DNA from: Litorivivens sp041625575
GTDB lineage: Bacteria; Pseudomonadota; Gammaproteobacteria; Pseudomonadales; Spongiibacteraceae
Direction of reading: 5' to 3'
Assembly (NCBI GenBank): GCA_041625575.1
Contig: JBFJTG010000125.1
Span: 1-8,976 of the forward strand
Length of the DNA stretch: 8,976 bases
The position numbers were made by a program, and so were the translations under genes. The notes below the pieces were generated by a model. That model was not told the origin of the DNA, did not search any database, and was given only the letters and a program-made list of their open reading frames with translations. Shown here one piece after another: positions 1 through 6,309 of the stretch. Each line of letters opens with the position of its first letter. Within the stretch, counting starts at the first letter, position 1.

Positions 1-35
1 ATAATCAGCATATCTACGGTATGTTGTTGTGTCAT
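1..35 (-). CDS. Start of a gene cut by the left edge, possibly an FAD/NAD(P)-binding oxidoreductase
   Basis: Only 11 codons are visible, reading MTQQHTVDMLI from an ATG at 35. A GAGG Shine-Dalgarno site lies six bases upstream (42-45), which makes this a credible start. The gene lies on the same strand as the cluster and begins 167 bases after the end of the LLM gene at 203. A short polar leader followed by V-D-M-L-I is how many flavin monooxygenases and other Rossmann oxidoreductases enter their first beta strand, just before the GxGxxG dinucleotide loop. That loop would fall outside the window, so the functional guess is inference. The start itself is fairly well supported; the product is not. 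Confidence 0.45.
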   Translation of the reverse strand, partial: MTQQHTVDMLI

Positions 36-202
36 CGCCTACCTCAGACTAGTCGCTATCCGACCGCGTCCGAGAACGATAGAGCGCGGCCATAAATATC
101 ATGCGGCTTAAACTAGCACCAATACATTTCACCAGCAATGTTTTTTGGCCCGAGCGAGAACAGCTGTAAGTTTTAGATAAACGATCGCCTAACTAAGAAA
201 AG

Positions 203-1225
203 TCAGGCTCTCAAGACCGCGAGCTGCTGCGCGACGATTTCAGGGCTCAGGTCCGATGCTATGGCGGTTCTATCAATTTTGCCGTCAAACCATTCGTGCA
301 TCTGTTGGGCCATCTGCACTGGCTCTCCGATACAGGTAAAGGCTTCAAGCACCTCGTCGGTGACCAGTGAGCCAAGATCCTGCCAGCGGTTTTCTTTGGT
401 TAGTGCGCGCAGTTCTGTTTGCAGGTCACCCCAGCCGTGGGTCTCAAGCACCGAACGATAGGCAGGTGTCGAGCCGTAAAAACCTATACGAAAGCGGATA
501 TCTTCTTTGGCCTTGGCAATGGCCTCTTCTGTTTCACCGCTAGCCATAAAAGGCGCATATTGGATTTCAAAATCATCTCGACTCCGGCCGGCATCTGCAA
601 GGTGCTGCTCTATAGACGGTAAAGCCACTTCCTGCAGGTGCTTCCTGCTACAGAAGGAATGCAAAATAATACCGTCTGCGCTTTGCGCCACGGTTTTTGT
701 CATCAGGGGGCCCACCGCAGCCACGGCCAATCGCGGCCGACCATGCTCGGTATTCGTTGGAATAAACTCCGGCGTCATCAGGTCAAACTGATAGTATTGA
801 CCCCGATAATTCAGGGCTTTGCCCTCATACCAGCAATCCCATATTGCATTGAGAGCTTCTATATATTCCCTCATTTGCTTGGCAGGGCCGTGCCAGGGCA
901 TGCTAAAACGGCGCGTGATATGCGCCCGAATTTGCGAGCCCATGCCCAAGGTGAAACGGCCGTCGCTCAAGGCGTTCAATTCATGCGCCATGTAGGCCAT
1001 AGACATTGGGTTACGCGCTAAGGCCAGGGCGATAGAGGTTCGTAGCTCGAGTGTTTCACTTTCGTAGCCGGCAATAGTCAGCGCGGGAAAAGGATCGTGC
1101 GCTATTTCCGCGACCATCAAACCATCAAAGCCCCGAACTTCGAGCTGCTTAACTTTACCCGCCAATTCCCTTAGATTGTGAAAATCCGGCTCGTAGCCAA
1201 TACCCGCATCGACTTTCATAAGCAC
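203..1225 (-). CDS. LLM class flavin-dependent oxidoreductase, TIGR03617 (MSMEG_2256)-like
   Basis: A 340-residue luciferase-like TIM-barrel oxidoreductase. Such enzymes use reduced FMN or F420 to oxidise or reduce small organic substrates in the cytoplasm. The N-terminal strand KVDAGIG (residues 4-10), the segment SDGRFTLGMGSQIRAH (87-102) followed by RRFSMPWHGP (105-114), and the REYIEALNAIW helix (119-129) match the subfamily named after MSMEG_2256. Length is normal for the family. Two starts compete: GTG at 1225 has GGAG seven bases upstream, while the in-frame ATG at 1219 gives the MKVDAG start usual in relatives but lies 13 bases from that site. GTG is preferred on spacing. It is the fifth gene of the minus-strand series, separated from the kinase by 88 bases that hold a hairpin and a consensus -10 box, so it may be partly independently transcribed. 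Whether the cofactor is F420 or FMN cannot be read from the sequence. Confidence 0.9.
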   Translation of the reverse strand: MLMKVDAGIGYEPDFHNLRELAGKVKQLEVRGFDGLMVAEIAHDPFPALTIAGYESETLELRTSIALALARNPMSMAYMAHELNALSDGRFTLGMGSQIRAHITRRFSMPWHGPAKQMREYIEALNAIWDCWYEGKALNYRGQYYQFDLMTPEFIPTNTEHGRPRLAVAAVGPLMTKTVAQSADGIILHSFCSRKHLQEVALPSIEQHLADAGRSRDDFEIQYAPFMASGETEEAIAKAKEDIRFRIGFYGSTPAYRSVLETHGWGDLQTELRALTKENRWQDLGSLVTDEVLEAFTCIGEPVQMAQQMHEWFDGKIDRTAIASDLSPEIVAQQLAVLRA

Positions 1226-1232
1226 ACTTCAA

Positions 1233-1236
1233 CTCC
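1233..1236 (-). promoter_or_regulatory. Ribosome binding site deciding the GTG start of the first LLM gene
   Basis: GGAG on the minus strand sits seven bases before GTG at 1225 and 13 bases before ATG at 1219. The spacing favours the GTG start. Confidence 0.55.
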
Positions 1237-1244
1237 GTATTCGA

Positions 1245-1250
1245 ATTATA
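1245..1250 (-). promoter_or_regulatory. Candidate -10 box (TATAAT) ahead of the LLM gene at 203-1225
   Basis: A perfect TATAAT lies on the minus strand, 19 bases before the GTG start. No good -35 hexamer is seen at 16-18 bases. Transcription from it would start near 1238, giving a leader of only about 13 bases that still contains the GGAG site. Supports possible separate expression of this gene, but a lone -10 match in AT-rich DNA is weak evidence. Confidence 0.3.
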
Positions 1251-1281
1251 TTGTGAGGACTTATCTTAAAGGATAAAGCTT

Positions 1282-1302
1282 GGCGACGCAGAAAACGCCG
1301 CC
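1282..1302 (-). terminator. Hairpin between the kinase and the LLM gene, weak terminator or attenuator
   Basis: Read on the minus strand, GGCGGCG and CGTCGCC pair over seven base pairs, with one G-U wobble, around a seven-base loop. It lies 11 bases after the kinase stop. The wobble becomes an A-C mismatch on the plus strand, so the structure suits minus-strand RNA only. No T-run follows, so full intrinsic termination is unlikely; a partial stop or RNA-stabilising stem is more plausible. Confidence 0.3.
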
Positions 1303-1313
1303 GGAAATGATAC

Positions 1314-2384
1314 TTACTCTTGCAGGAAATCGGCGGCCTCAACATCCACACAATGCTGCAAGTGACGCTGGATCATGACCTGAAACATTGCGTCACTACG
1401 CTCCGCCGCCTCTGAAAAGCTCGCCCCGAGAATAGTAATCATCAGTCCGTGCATGCTCTGCTCCCGATACTGTGACCAGCATTCATCAAAACCCAAATCA
1501 AGCCCCTCGCCCGCCAGCAGTTCGCTGTATTCACGAATCAAATCGCGCTCCCATTGTCGGCGGTCGGCGGTCTCGACACTACCCCCTAAAAAGTAGGCAA
1601 CGTCAGCCAATGGGCTGGTTTCAATCGTTGTTTGCCAATCGACAATACAAGCGTCGTTGCCATTAAACAGAATGTTTTCGCTACGAAAATCGCCATGTGC
1701 CAAGGTTTTAGGGCCCTTGAAACGGGTGGCGAACTGCATGTGCTTATTGATGTAGGCTTCAGCGAAACCTCGACATTCGTCATTGATCCCCGCGCCAAAA
1801 CGTTCCAGAAAAGTCGGCCAGGATTGCTGTAAGAGCTCTTGGGCAAAGGCACCCCCGTCGGTCCGCGCCTGACTTAGAACGTGATCGCGCTCGCCAATGC
1901 TTTCATCACCGTAGAAGGCCACGGCCAACTTGGCCGCCTGGCCCGAGGCTGCGCGGGTTTGTTCAAGCGTCGCGCCTATCAGCTGGCTGCCGGGTTCAGC
2001 AGGCGCCATATCTTCCATCACGGTAATAAAGGATTGACGGTCCTCGCTGACTTCATTGGCGTAGATCACCGGCGTACGCATCTTGGTTTTGCCGGCCAAA
2101 TCACGGTAAAACATCACCTCGTTATATTAGGCGCCTTGAGCGCCAGCCATCGCCCGAGCGGTTTCATCCTCAGCCGGAAATTTAATGATAACGCTATTCG
2201 GTGCATTACCCGCCTCACCCTCATAACCCAAAACAAAGCGGGCGTTGTCGCCCATTTTGCCGGTGCCAATAATTTTGTATTCCAGTGACGCCACTTTACC
2301 TTGCGGCAAATGCCCTGAATTTTGCAGCGCTTGAGTGAGCCACTCGGGAGTAATACGATCTGGATGAGTGATTATTTCCAACAT
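1314..2384 (-). pseudogene. APH-fold phosphotransferase (ecdysteroid kinase-like), interrupted by one in-frame TAA
   Basis: The reading frame from ATG 2384 to the stop at 1314 spans 356 codons, normal for small-molecule kinases of the aminoglycoside phosphotransferase / EcKL superfamily, but codon 86 is TAA. Before it lie 85 residues starting MLEIITHPDRITPEW, with the glycine-rich segment IIGTGKMGDNARF (38-50) and the ATP-binding lysine in VIIKFP (65-70). After it, in the same frame, come YNEVMFYRDLAG with the helix-C glutamate, the catalytic loop HGDFRSEN (230-237) and the metal-binding IVDWQ (248-252 region). Every catalytic element is present, so loss appears recent or the TAA is a sequence error. 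ATG 2384 shares its A with the TGA of the preceding LLM gene (TGATG), indicating translational coupling. Restart downstream could begin at GTG 2117 or ATG 2114, but neither has a well-spaced ribosome site. The family phosphorylates hydroxyls of hydrophobic or acyl-type substrates; the substrate here is unknown. Confidence 0.8.
2127..2129 (-). other. Premature ochre stop inside the kinase gene
   Basis: TAA falls between the codons for AQGA and YNEVMFY, in the same frame on both sides, between the beta-3 lysine and the helix-C glutamate of the kinase fold. One base change from TAC, TAT, CAA, AAA, GAA, TTA or TCA would create it. There is no frameshift and no second lesion. Confidence 0.85.
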
Positions 2385-3442
2385 CAGTGTGAGCCCTTCG
2401 AATTCTTCAATGTGCGATATGCTTCCAACACTCCGGCGAATTCCTTCGGTGTGGAGGCGTGAATGCAGACTTCGTCCGCGCCGTATTCCAGTTCTTTCAG
2501 GAGTCGCGCCGCGCACTCCTCTTCACTGCCTATAGCAGCGGCAGATAACCATTCGTCGGGAATCAGCGCTGAAATTTCTTCTAACTGCTCAAGCGTGGCA
2601 ACACTGTCAATGCCACCGGGCATGGTCGCAACCACTGACTGTTGCCGGAAATCGTTCAACACCTCTATGTCCCAGCCGTTGAGCCCAGCCAGCATTTCCA
2701 CATAACCCGGCGCTTGCATATAGGTTGCCATACGGCCGACCACTTTCCTTAAATACTCTTTCCGTGTCGGCTTGACCAAGGTCGCCATTACGCTACAAAT
2801 CTTGACGCTCTGTGGCTCGCGGCCGGCACGCTGCGCGCCCTCATCGATAATCGCCCGCGCCCGCTTCAAGCCCTGCGGGGTGATGAAGGTATGCAAGTGC
2901 ACACCGTCGAAATGCTCACCGGCAAAGGCGAGGCTCTTTGGCCCAAAACCAACGAAGTGAACGGGTATGCTTGCATTCATCCAGTCGCCGCTTTTGAGGT
3001 AGGGCAGATTACCCATTGCCCCCTCGTAACCAACAACAGATTTTCCGCTCCAGAGTGTGCGCAAAATACTCAAGCCATCAATCAGCTTTTTGTTGCCGAC
3101 CGTTTCCAGACCCATCAGCTGATTACGGATGGCGACGCCTCTTGCCAGTCCCAGTTCGAAACGGCCTTCCGACAAGTAGTGCAAGGAGCTGCACATGGCA
3201 GCGAGCACCTGAGGGTGGCGCGTATGAATATTGGTGGCAGCCGTCGCCACTTTGATCCGCTCGGTTACGGCCAGCGCAGCCGAGCAAATAACACCCGCCT
3301 CTTTTACATCAAAGCGTTCCGAGAGCCAGACTTTGCCCAAGCCCAGAGCCTCGGCTTGCTGAGCTTCAGCAATGGCATCGCGCGGCGTTTCACTGTGACC
3401 GGGCAGCAAGTAGCAGCCCAATTCCGGAAATTCCTGTGTCAC
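2384..3442 (-). CDS. LLM class flavin-dependent oxidoreductase, TIGR03857 (MSMEG_2249)-like
   Basis: A 352-residue luciferase-like oxidoreductase, distinct in subfamily from the one at 203-1225. The opening ELGCYLLPG (7-15), the helix and strand EALGLGKVWLSERFDVKE (31-48), then ERIKVATAATN (61-71), the SEGRFELGLARG segment (91-102) and VHFVGFGPKSLAFAGEHFDG (161-180) follow the family named after MSMEG_2249. It should form a TIM barrel binding FMN or F420 and act on an organic substrate in the cytoplasm. The GTG start at 3442 is supported by AAGGA at 3449-3453, six bases upstream, and no ATG competes nearby. It begins 13 bases after the preceding gene stops, and its TGA overlaps the kinase ATG, so the three are very probably one transcript. 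Having two different LLM subfamilies in one cluster suggests two oxidative or reductive steps on related intermediates. Confidence 0.9.
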   Translation of the reverse strand: MTQEFPELGCYLLPGHSETPRDAIAEAQQAEALGLGKVWLSERFDVKEAGVICSAALAVTERIKVATAATNIHTRHPQVLAAMCSSLHYLSEGRFELGLARGVAIRNQLMGLETVGNKKLIDGLSILRTLWSGKSVVGYEGAMGNLPYLKSGDWMNASIPVHFVGFGPKSLAFAGEHFDGVHLHTFITPQGLKRARAIIDEGAQRAGREPQSVKICSVMATLVKPTRKEYLRKVVGRMATYMQAPGYVEMLAGLNGWDIEVLNDFRQQSVVATMPGGIDSVATLEQLEEISALIPDEWLSAAAIGSEEECAARLLKELEYGADEVCIHASTPKEFAGVLEAYRTLKNSKGSH

Positions 3443-3448
3443 TGTAGG

Positions 3449-3453
3449 TCCTT
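3449..3453 (-). promoter_or_regulatory. Ribosome binding site deciding the GTG start of the LLM gene at 2384-3442
   Basis: AAGGA lies six bases ahead of GTG 3442 and within the short gap after the TAA of the preceding gene. It confirms a non-ATG start. Confidence 0.7.
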
Positions 3454-3455
3454 TT

Positions 3456-4619
3456 TTAGTAAATGGGCTCGTCGCCGCTTAGGCCAAAGTCGGGCCATGC
3501 GCCGTGGATATGGGTTTGACAATTGCCGTAGCCGACACCGCCGCCTATGGGGTCAGTGACCCGAATAATACAATCGCGAAACTGTTTATAGCGTTCAATA
3601 TTCTCAAGGGCAGAAGCATCAGCAACATGATCACCGTCAAGATGAAGCTGGCCGCGCCAGCTACCGTGGTAGTGGCCATCACCACCGTGGTAATGCCCTG
3701 CGCCCAGATAAAAGCCTGTCTCGGAGACTTTCTCAAACTGCATGGGGCGTTCGCTACCATCGTCCAGGTGGAAAACAAACTCACCCGACTGCAATCTTTT
3801 TGTCGGCGAATGAAACTTCAAGGCAGGCGTCATGCCGACAACCTTCACCGTTTTTCCCTGATCGTCCTCAAAGCCGCCCTGCACACGCTGCTGGGAAAAG
3901 CCCGGCGCGGAAAACTGTAGGTAATAGTGATGGAATGCGTAGCGGGTACCATCCTCGCGCGTAAATAACAGCGGATTCCAGATGGCCAAGGCCTGCGGTA
4001 TCAGGCGGTGATAGTCAGGCTCCATATCCGTTGCGGGTATACCCACCATCGGGCGGATTCCCCAGGATTTATCTCGCGTGGAAACCCATGCATCGGGCTT
4101 GATGGCTATGCGCTTGCCGTGAATTTCTAACCAGCCGCTGGCTAGACCGGTTTGGTGGTAGCGAATTTGGTCGGTGGCTTTGCGGTAGCCGTGCATATCG
4201 CGACGATCTTCACGGTCTTCAACAACACAGGCTGCGGCGGCGTCGAAAGTCAGCTCAAAAGCAATGGGCTGAGCTTCATTGGCGTCCAGCGTCACCCGAA
4301 TTTGTTTCAGCGCCTCAAGCACCTCGTATCGAATCGGACCGACATTCACTGTGGCGGGGTCACTATTAAGCGCACGACTGCCGCGCACGACCCACTGCTC
4401 AGTGCCGCGCGCAATGCCCGCATAGGCGTCAACTACATTGCGATTGGTGTACTTGCCAAAACCAAAGACCAGCTGCAGGGAGCCGTCGATTGCAGCCGCC
4501 ATGCCGCAGACCTTTTCCGTCCAGGCAGGATCGCTCTGCCCTACAGAAGCAAAGGTCTCAACGATCTGGTGGTTAAAATCCTCGTCGCTGGGCAGCAGCG
4601 GCCCAATGGTACCCGTCAT
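3456..4619 (-). CDS. DUF7064/DUF7065-like beta-rich protein of a catabolic cluster
   Basis: A 387-residue soluble protein with no signal peptide or membrane span. The pattern RYHQTGLASGWLEIHGK (153-169) followed by STRDKSWGIRP (180-190), then a long beta-rich tail ending near HGSWRGQLHLDGD (318-330), recalls proteins with paired DUF7064/DUF7065 domains, whose fold is lipocalin- or AttH/CrtC-like. These are often found beside steroid, terpenoid or aromatic degradation genes; their biochemical role is not established, so none is given here. Residues 308-319 carry a repeated GHYHG, spaced seven residues apart, which gives a local histidine cluster. ATG 4619 has AGGA eight bases upstream. It lies 132 bases after the SnoaL-like gene and 13 bases before the LLM gene. 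The family assignment is from motif memory and moderate in certainty; the reading frame is secure. Confidence 0.75.
   Translation of the reverse strand: MTGTIGPLLPSDEDFNHQIVETFASVGQSDPAWTEKVCGMAAAIDGSLQLVFGFGKYTNRNVVDAYAGIARGTEQWVVRGSRALNSDPATVNVGPIRYEVLEALKQIRVTLDANEAQPIAFELTFDAAAACVVEDREDRRDMHGYRKATDQIRYHQTGLASGWLEIHGKRIAIKPDAWVSTRDKSWGIRPMVGIPATDMEPDYHRLIPQALAIWNPLLFTREDGTRYAFHHYYLQFSAPGFSQQRVQGGFEDDQGKTVKVVGMTPALKFHSPTKRLQSGEFVFHLDDGSERPMQFEKVSETGFYLGAGHYHGGDGHYHGSWRGQLHLDGDHVADASALENIERYKQFRDCIIRVTDPIGGGVGYGNCQTHIHGAWPDFGLSGDEPIY
3663..3692 (-). repeat. Short tandem repeat encoding GHYHG twice
   Basis: The nine bases ACCGTGGTA (plus-strand reading) occur at 3663-3671 and again at 3684-3692, a 21-base period that keeps the frame. 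The encoded protein reads GHYHGGDGHYHG at residues 308-319. This looks like an in-frame micro-duplication inside the DUF7064-like gene, or convergence on a His/Gly-rich loop. Confidence 0.55.
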
Positions 4620-4751
4620 TACGCATATCCTGTTGCAAATCTGGCTTGGTCAGCGAAATTCATTGCGGAGAGCGACAACGGTATTACATTTTAGAGCTGT
4701 GTTCGATTAATGATTTATTAGGTTCTGCAGCGCCCACAGACGGGTAGCTTC

Positions 4752-5228
4752 TCAGGTCATCTCTTTTTCCAGAGCCGGCTTCTCGAAGTAGAGATAGTCG
4801 TTCTTCATGTAAGCTATTTTCCAGCCGTCCGCTCCTCGCCGGTAACCCTCAAAGTATTGAACAGCAATACGACGTGAGGGCGCGTCCGAGATCGCGATGG
4901 TAGAGACTTCCACAGTCCAACGGCCATTGGCACTATTGTCGTCAAGAATGTCTATCAGCGGATTGGAGCCCACAGGTATCTGCCGCAGCAAATCTTCATT
5001 TGCCAGCAGCTGCGTAAAAAAATCTCGAATATTCTCGCGGCCGCTTAGCTCAATATTAAATCCGTACTCCAGCTCGGCGTCTTCGGTAAAGCAGTCCACC
5101 AAGGCATCCACATTTTTGTCCAGGATGCTATACCAGTAGGTATGGCGCAGATCCTTAATGGCTTCGCGGTGCTGCAGTGTCGAAACAAGCGCTTCGAGGC
5201 TTTTTACTCTGGCTTCCAAATCAGACAT
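4752..5228 (-). CDS. SnoaL-like / nuclear transport factor 2 family protein
   Basis: A 158-residue protein of the cone-shaped NTF2-like alpha+beta fold, which includes scytalone dehydratase, ketosteroid isomerase and SnoaL cyclases, usually acting on cyclic substrates in a hydrophobic pocket. Evidence is the helix REAIKDLRHTYWYSILDKN (21-39), the DALVDCFTEDAELEYG segment (41-56), GRENIRDFF (63-71), GRWTVEVSTI (102-111) and the final strand GWKIAYMKNDYLYF (135-148). The first 20 residues form leucine heptads and may be a short coiled coil. The histidine that many dehydratase-type relatives carry just before the N-P pair is absent here (GSNPLID, 87-93), so catalysis may differ or be lost. ATG 5228 has AAGGA eight bases upstream. 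It is the first gene of the minus-strand series, divergent from the dehydrogenase at 5438. Confidence 0.85.
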   Translation of the reverse strand: MSDLEARVKSLEALVSTLQHREAIKDLRHTYWYSILDKNVDALVDCFTEDAELEYGFNIELSGRENIRDFFTQLLANEDLLRQIPVGSNPLIDILDDNSANGRWTVEVSTIAISDAPSRRIAVQYFEGYRRGADGWKIAYMKNDYLYFEKPALEKEMT

Positions 5229-5437
5229 AGGGTTTATCCTTGCTCACGAATCATGTTTTTATTTAGCGCAGTTACACTAGCGAGGCTCGCAATAAAAGTC
5301 AGCGAATCAGGCAAAAAATTTCCATAGCTGGAATCGCGTTTACGATCATTAGGGCTCGCCGCTTATTACGTATATACAAATTACGTTACATTGATTTACT
5401 ATGCATGAATCCACTTACCGCTGGCAAGGAAAATAAA
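5229..5437. promoter_or_regulatory. Divergent intergenic region with paired ATTACGT repeats
   Basis: This AT-rich stretch separates the outward-reading SnoaL-like and dehydrogenase genes and must hold promoters for both. Two ATTACGT copies lie at 5365-5371 and 5380-5386, start-to-start 15 bases, with the perfect palindrome GTATATAC (5370-5377) partly between them. This resembles an operator, but no regulator gene is in the window. No convincing -35/-10 pair was found on either strand. Confidence 0.35.
5426..5430 (+). promoter_or_regulatory. Ribosome binding site deciding the dehydrogenase start
   Basis: AAGGA lies seven bases ahead of ATG 5438. The longer frame from ATG 5405 would place this site inside the coding region and add 11 residues not expected before the Rossmann strand. 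Confidence 0.75.
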
Positions 5438-6262
5438 ATGGATAATATACTCGGCTACAAAGATCAGAACGTCGTAATTACCGGCGCAGCATCGGGAATG
5501 GGCGCAGCCGCAACCAAACTCCTGATAGAAGCGGGCGCCAATGTTTATGCATTGGATATCGGCAATGTAACTGCGCCTGTCACCAAGGCACTGAAAGTAA
5601 ACATTATGGACAAGGCCTCTATCGACGCTGCGCTGACGGAACTGCCCGACACGGTCTACGCCCTGTTTAATTGCGCCGGCGTGCCGCACCCGCCGACACC
5701 GGTTTACGAAACGATCATGATTAACTTCGTCGGCCTGCGCTACCTAACAGAACAGCTCCTGCCGCGTATCTGCGAGGGCGGTGCGATTGTGTCCATCGCG
5801 TCTACCGCAGGCATGGCATGGCGAGTCAACCTGGAAAGAGTGAAAGAATTCTTGGCACTAGACAGTTTTGAGGCGGCCTCCGACTGGCTCAAAGCCGGTA
5901 ACGAACTGGGCCAGCAAGCTGATGCCTACGGCTTTTCCAAGCAGTGCATCATCGTCTACACCATGCAGATGGCCGCAGAACTGGCCAAGCAACACAAGCG
6001 CATTAACTGCATCGCGCCCTCACCCACCGATTCAGCCTTTATGGACAGCCTTGCCACGGCCGGCATCGGCAAAGATGTGACCGCTTTGTTCTGCCCCAGC
6101 AACGGCGATTTTGCCACCGGCGCGGACATGGGCAATGCGGTCGTTCTGCTGAACAGCAAATTGGCCAGCTTTATCAGTGGCTGCATGATTCCGGTCGACT
6201 ACGGCTATGTGGCTGAAGTCACGATGGGACAGCGCGAAAACATGCTCGGTATTTCGCTATAG
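5438..6262 (+). CDS. SDR family oxidoreductase, 3-alpha-hydroxysteroid dehydrogenase-like
   Basis: A 274-residue classical short-chain dehydrogenase that should interconvert a secondary alcohol and a ketone with NAD(P). The cofactor loop TGAASGMG is at 15-22, aspartate D40 at the end of the second strand favours NAD(H), NCAG is at 78-81, N96 matches the structural asparagine, S122 the catalytic serine, and Y164-G-F-S-K168 the catalytic pair. About 40 residues separate S122 from Y164, much more than the usual 12-14. The same kind of insertion, rich in helices, marks Comamonas 3-alpha-hydroxysteroid dehydrogenase/carbonyl reductase, which covers the substrate site. The usual PG motif is PS (IAPSPTDSAF, 192-201), and the terminal DGG is DYG (254-256). 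The start at 5438 is set by AAGGA. The gene is monocistronic, divergent from the LLM cluster, and ends in an intrinsic terminator. Steroid-type chemistry is inference; SDR membership is secure. Confidence 0.92.
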   Translation: MDNILGYKDQNVVITGAASGMGAAATKLLIEAGANVYALDIGNVTAPVTKALKVNIMDKASIDAALTELPDTVYALFNCAGVPHPPTPVYETIMINFVGLRYLTEQLLPRICEGGAIVSIASTAGMAWRVNLERVKEFLALDSFEAASDWLKAGNELGQQADAYGFSKQCIIVYTMQMAAELAKQHKRINCIAPSPTDSAFMDSLATAGIGKDVTALFCPSNGDFATGADMGNAVVLLNSKLASFISGCMIPVDYGYVAEVTMGQRENMLGISL

Positions 6263-6283
6263 AAAAAAATCACGCCCTTCTAG

Positions 6284-6309
6284 CGCCCGGCCATGCCGGG
6301 CGTTTTTTT
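6284..6309 (+). terminator. Intrinsic terminator after the dehydrogenase gene
   Basis: CGCCCGGC and GCCGGGCG form a perfect eight-base-pair stem around the loop CAT, followed directly by seven Ts (6303-6309). It begins 21 bases after the stop codon. The T-run overlaps the stop codon of the convergent membrane protein gene at 6308, so the two genes are packed tail to tail. On the opposite strand a T-run exists only 14 bases beyond the stem, so action in both directions is doubtful. Confidence 0.9.

Noticed and set aside
60..92. Inverted CCGCG / CGCGG near the left edge
   Set aside because: Only five pairs with a loop of about 15 bases; expected by chance in this sequence.
2385..2516. Extension of the kinase N-terminal frame upstream to 2516
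   Set aside because: The extra residues overlap the LLM coding region out of frame; the TGATG coupling and kinase-like sequence start at 2384.
2891..3559. 222-codon open frame on the plus strand
   Set aside because: It is antisense to the LLM and DUF7064-like genes, shows no family motif, and is rich in Arg, Cys and His as expected for a shadow frame.
4620..4751. TAAAAT on the minus strand as a promoter for the DUF7064-like gene, and a wobble-rich stem near 4730
   Set aside because: No acceptable -35 at 16-18 bases, and the stem depends on G-U pairs with no T-run after it.
5405..5437. Upstream ATG extending the dehydrogenase by 11 residues
   Set aside because: The only good ribosome site, AAGGA at 5426-5430, lies inside this extension and points to ATG 5438.
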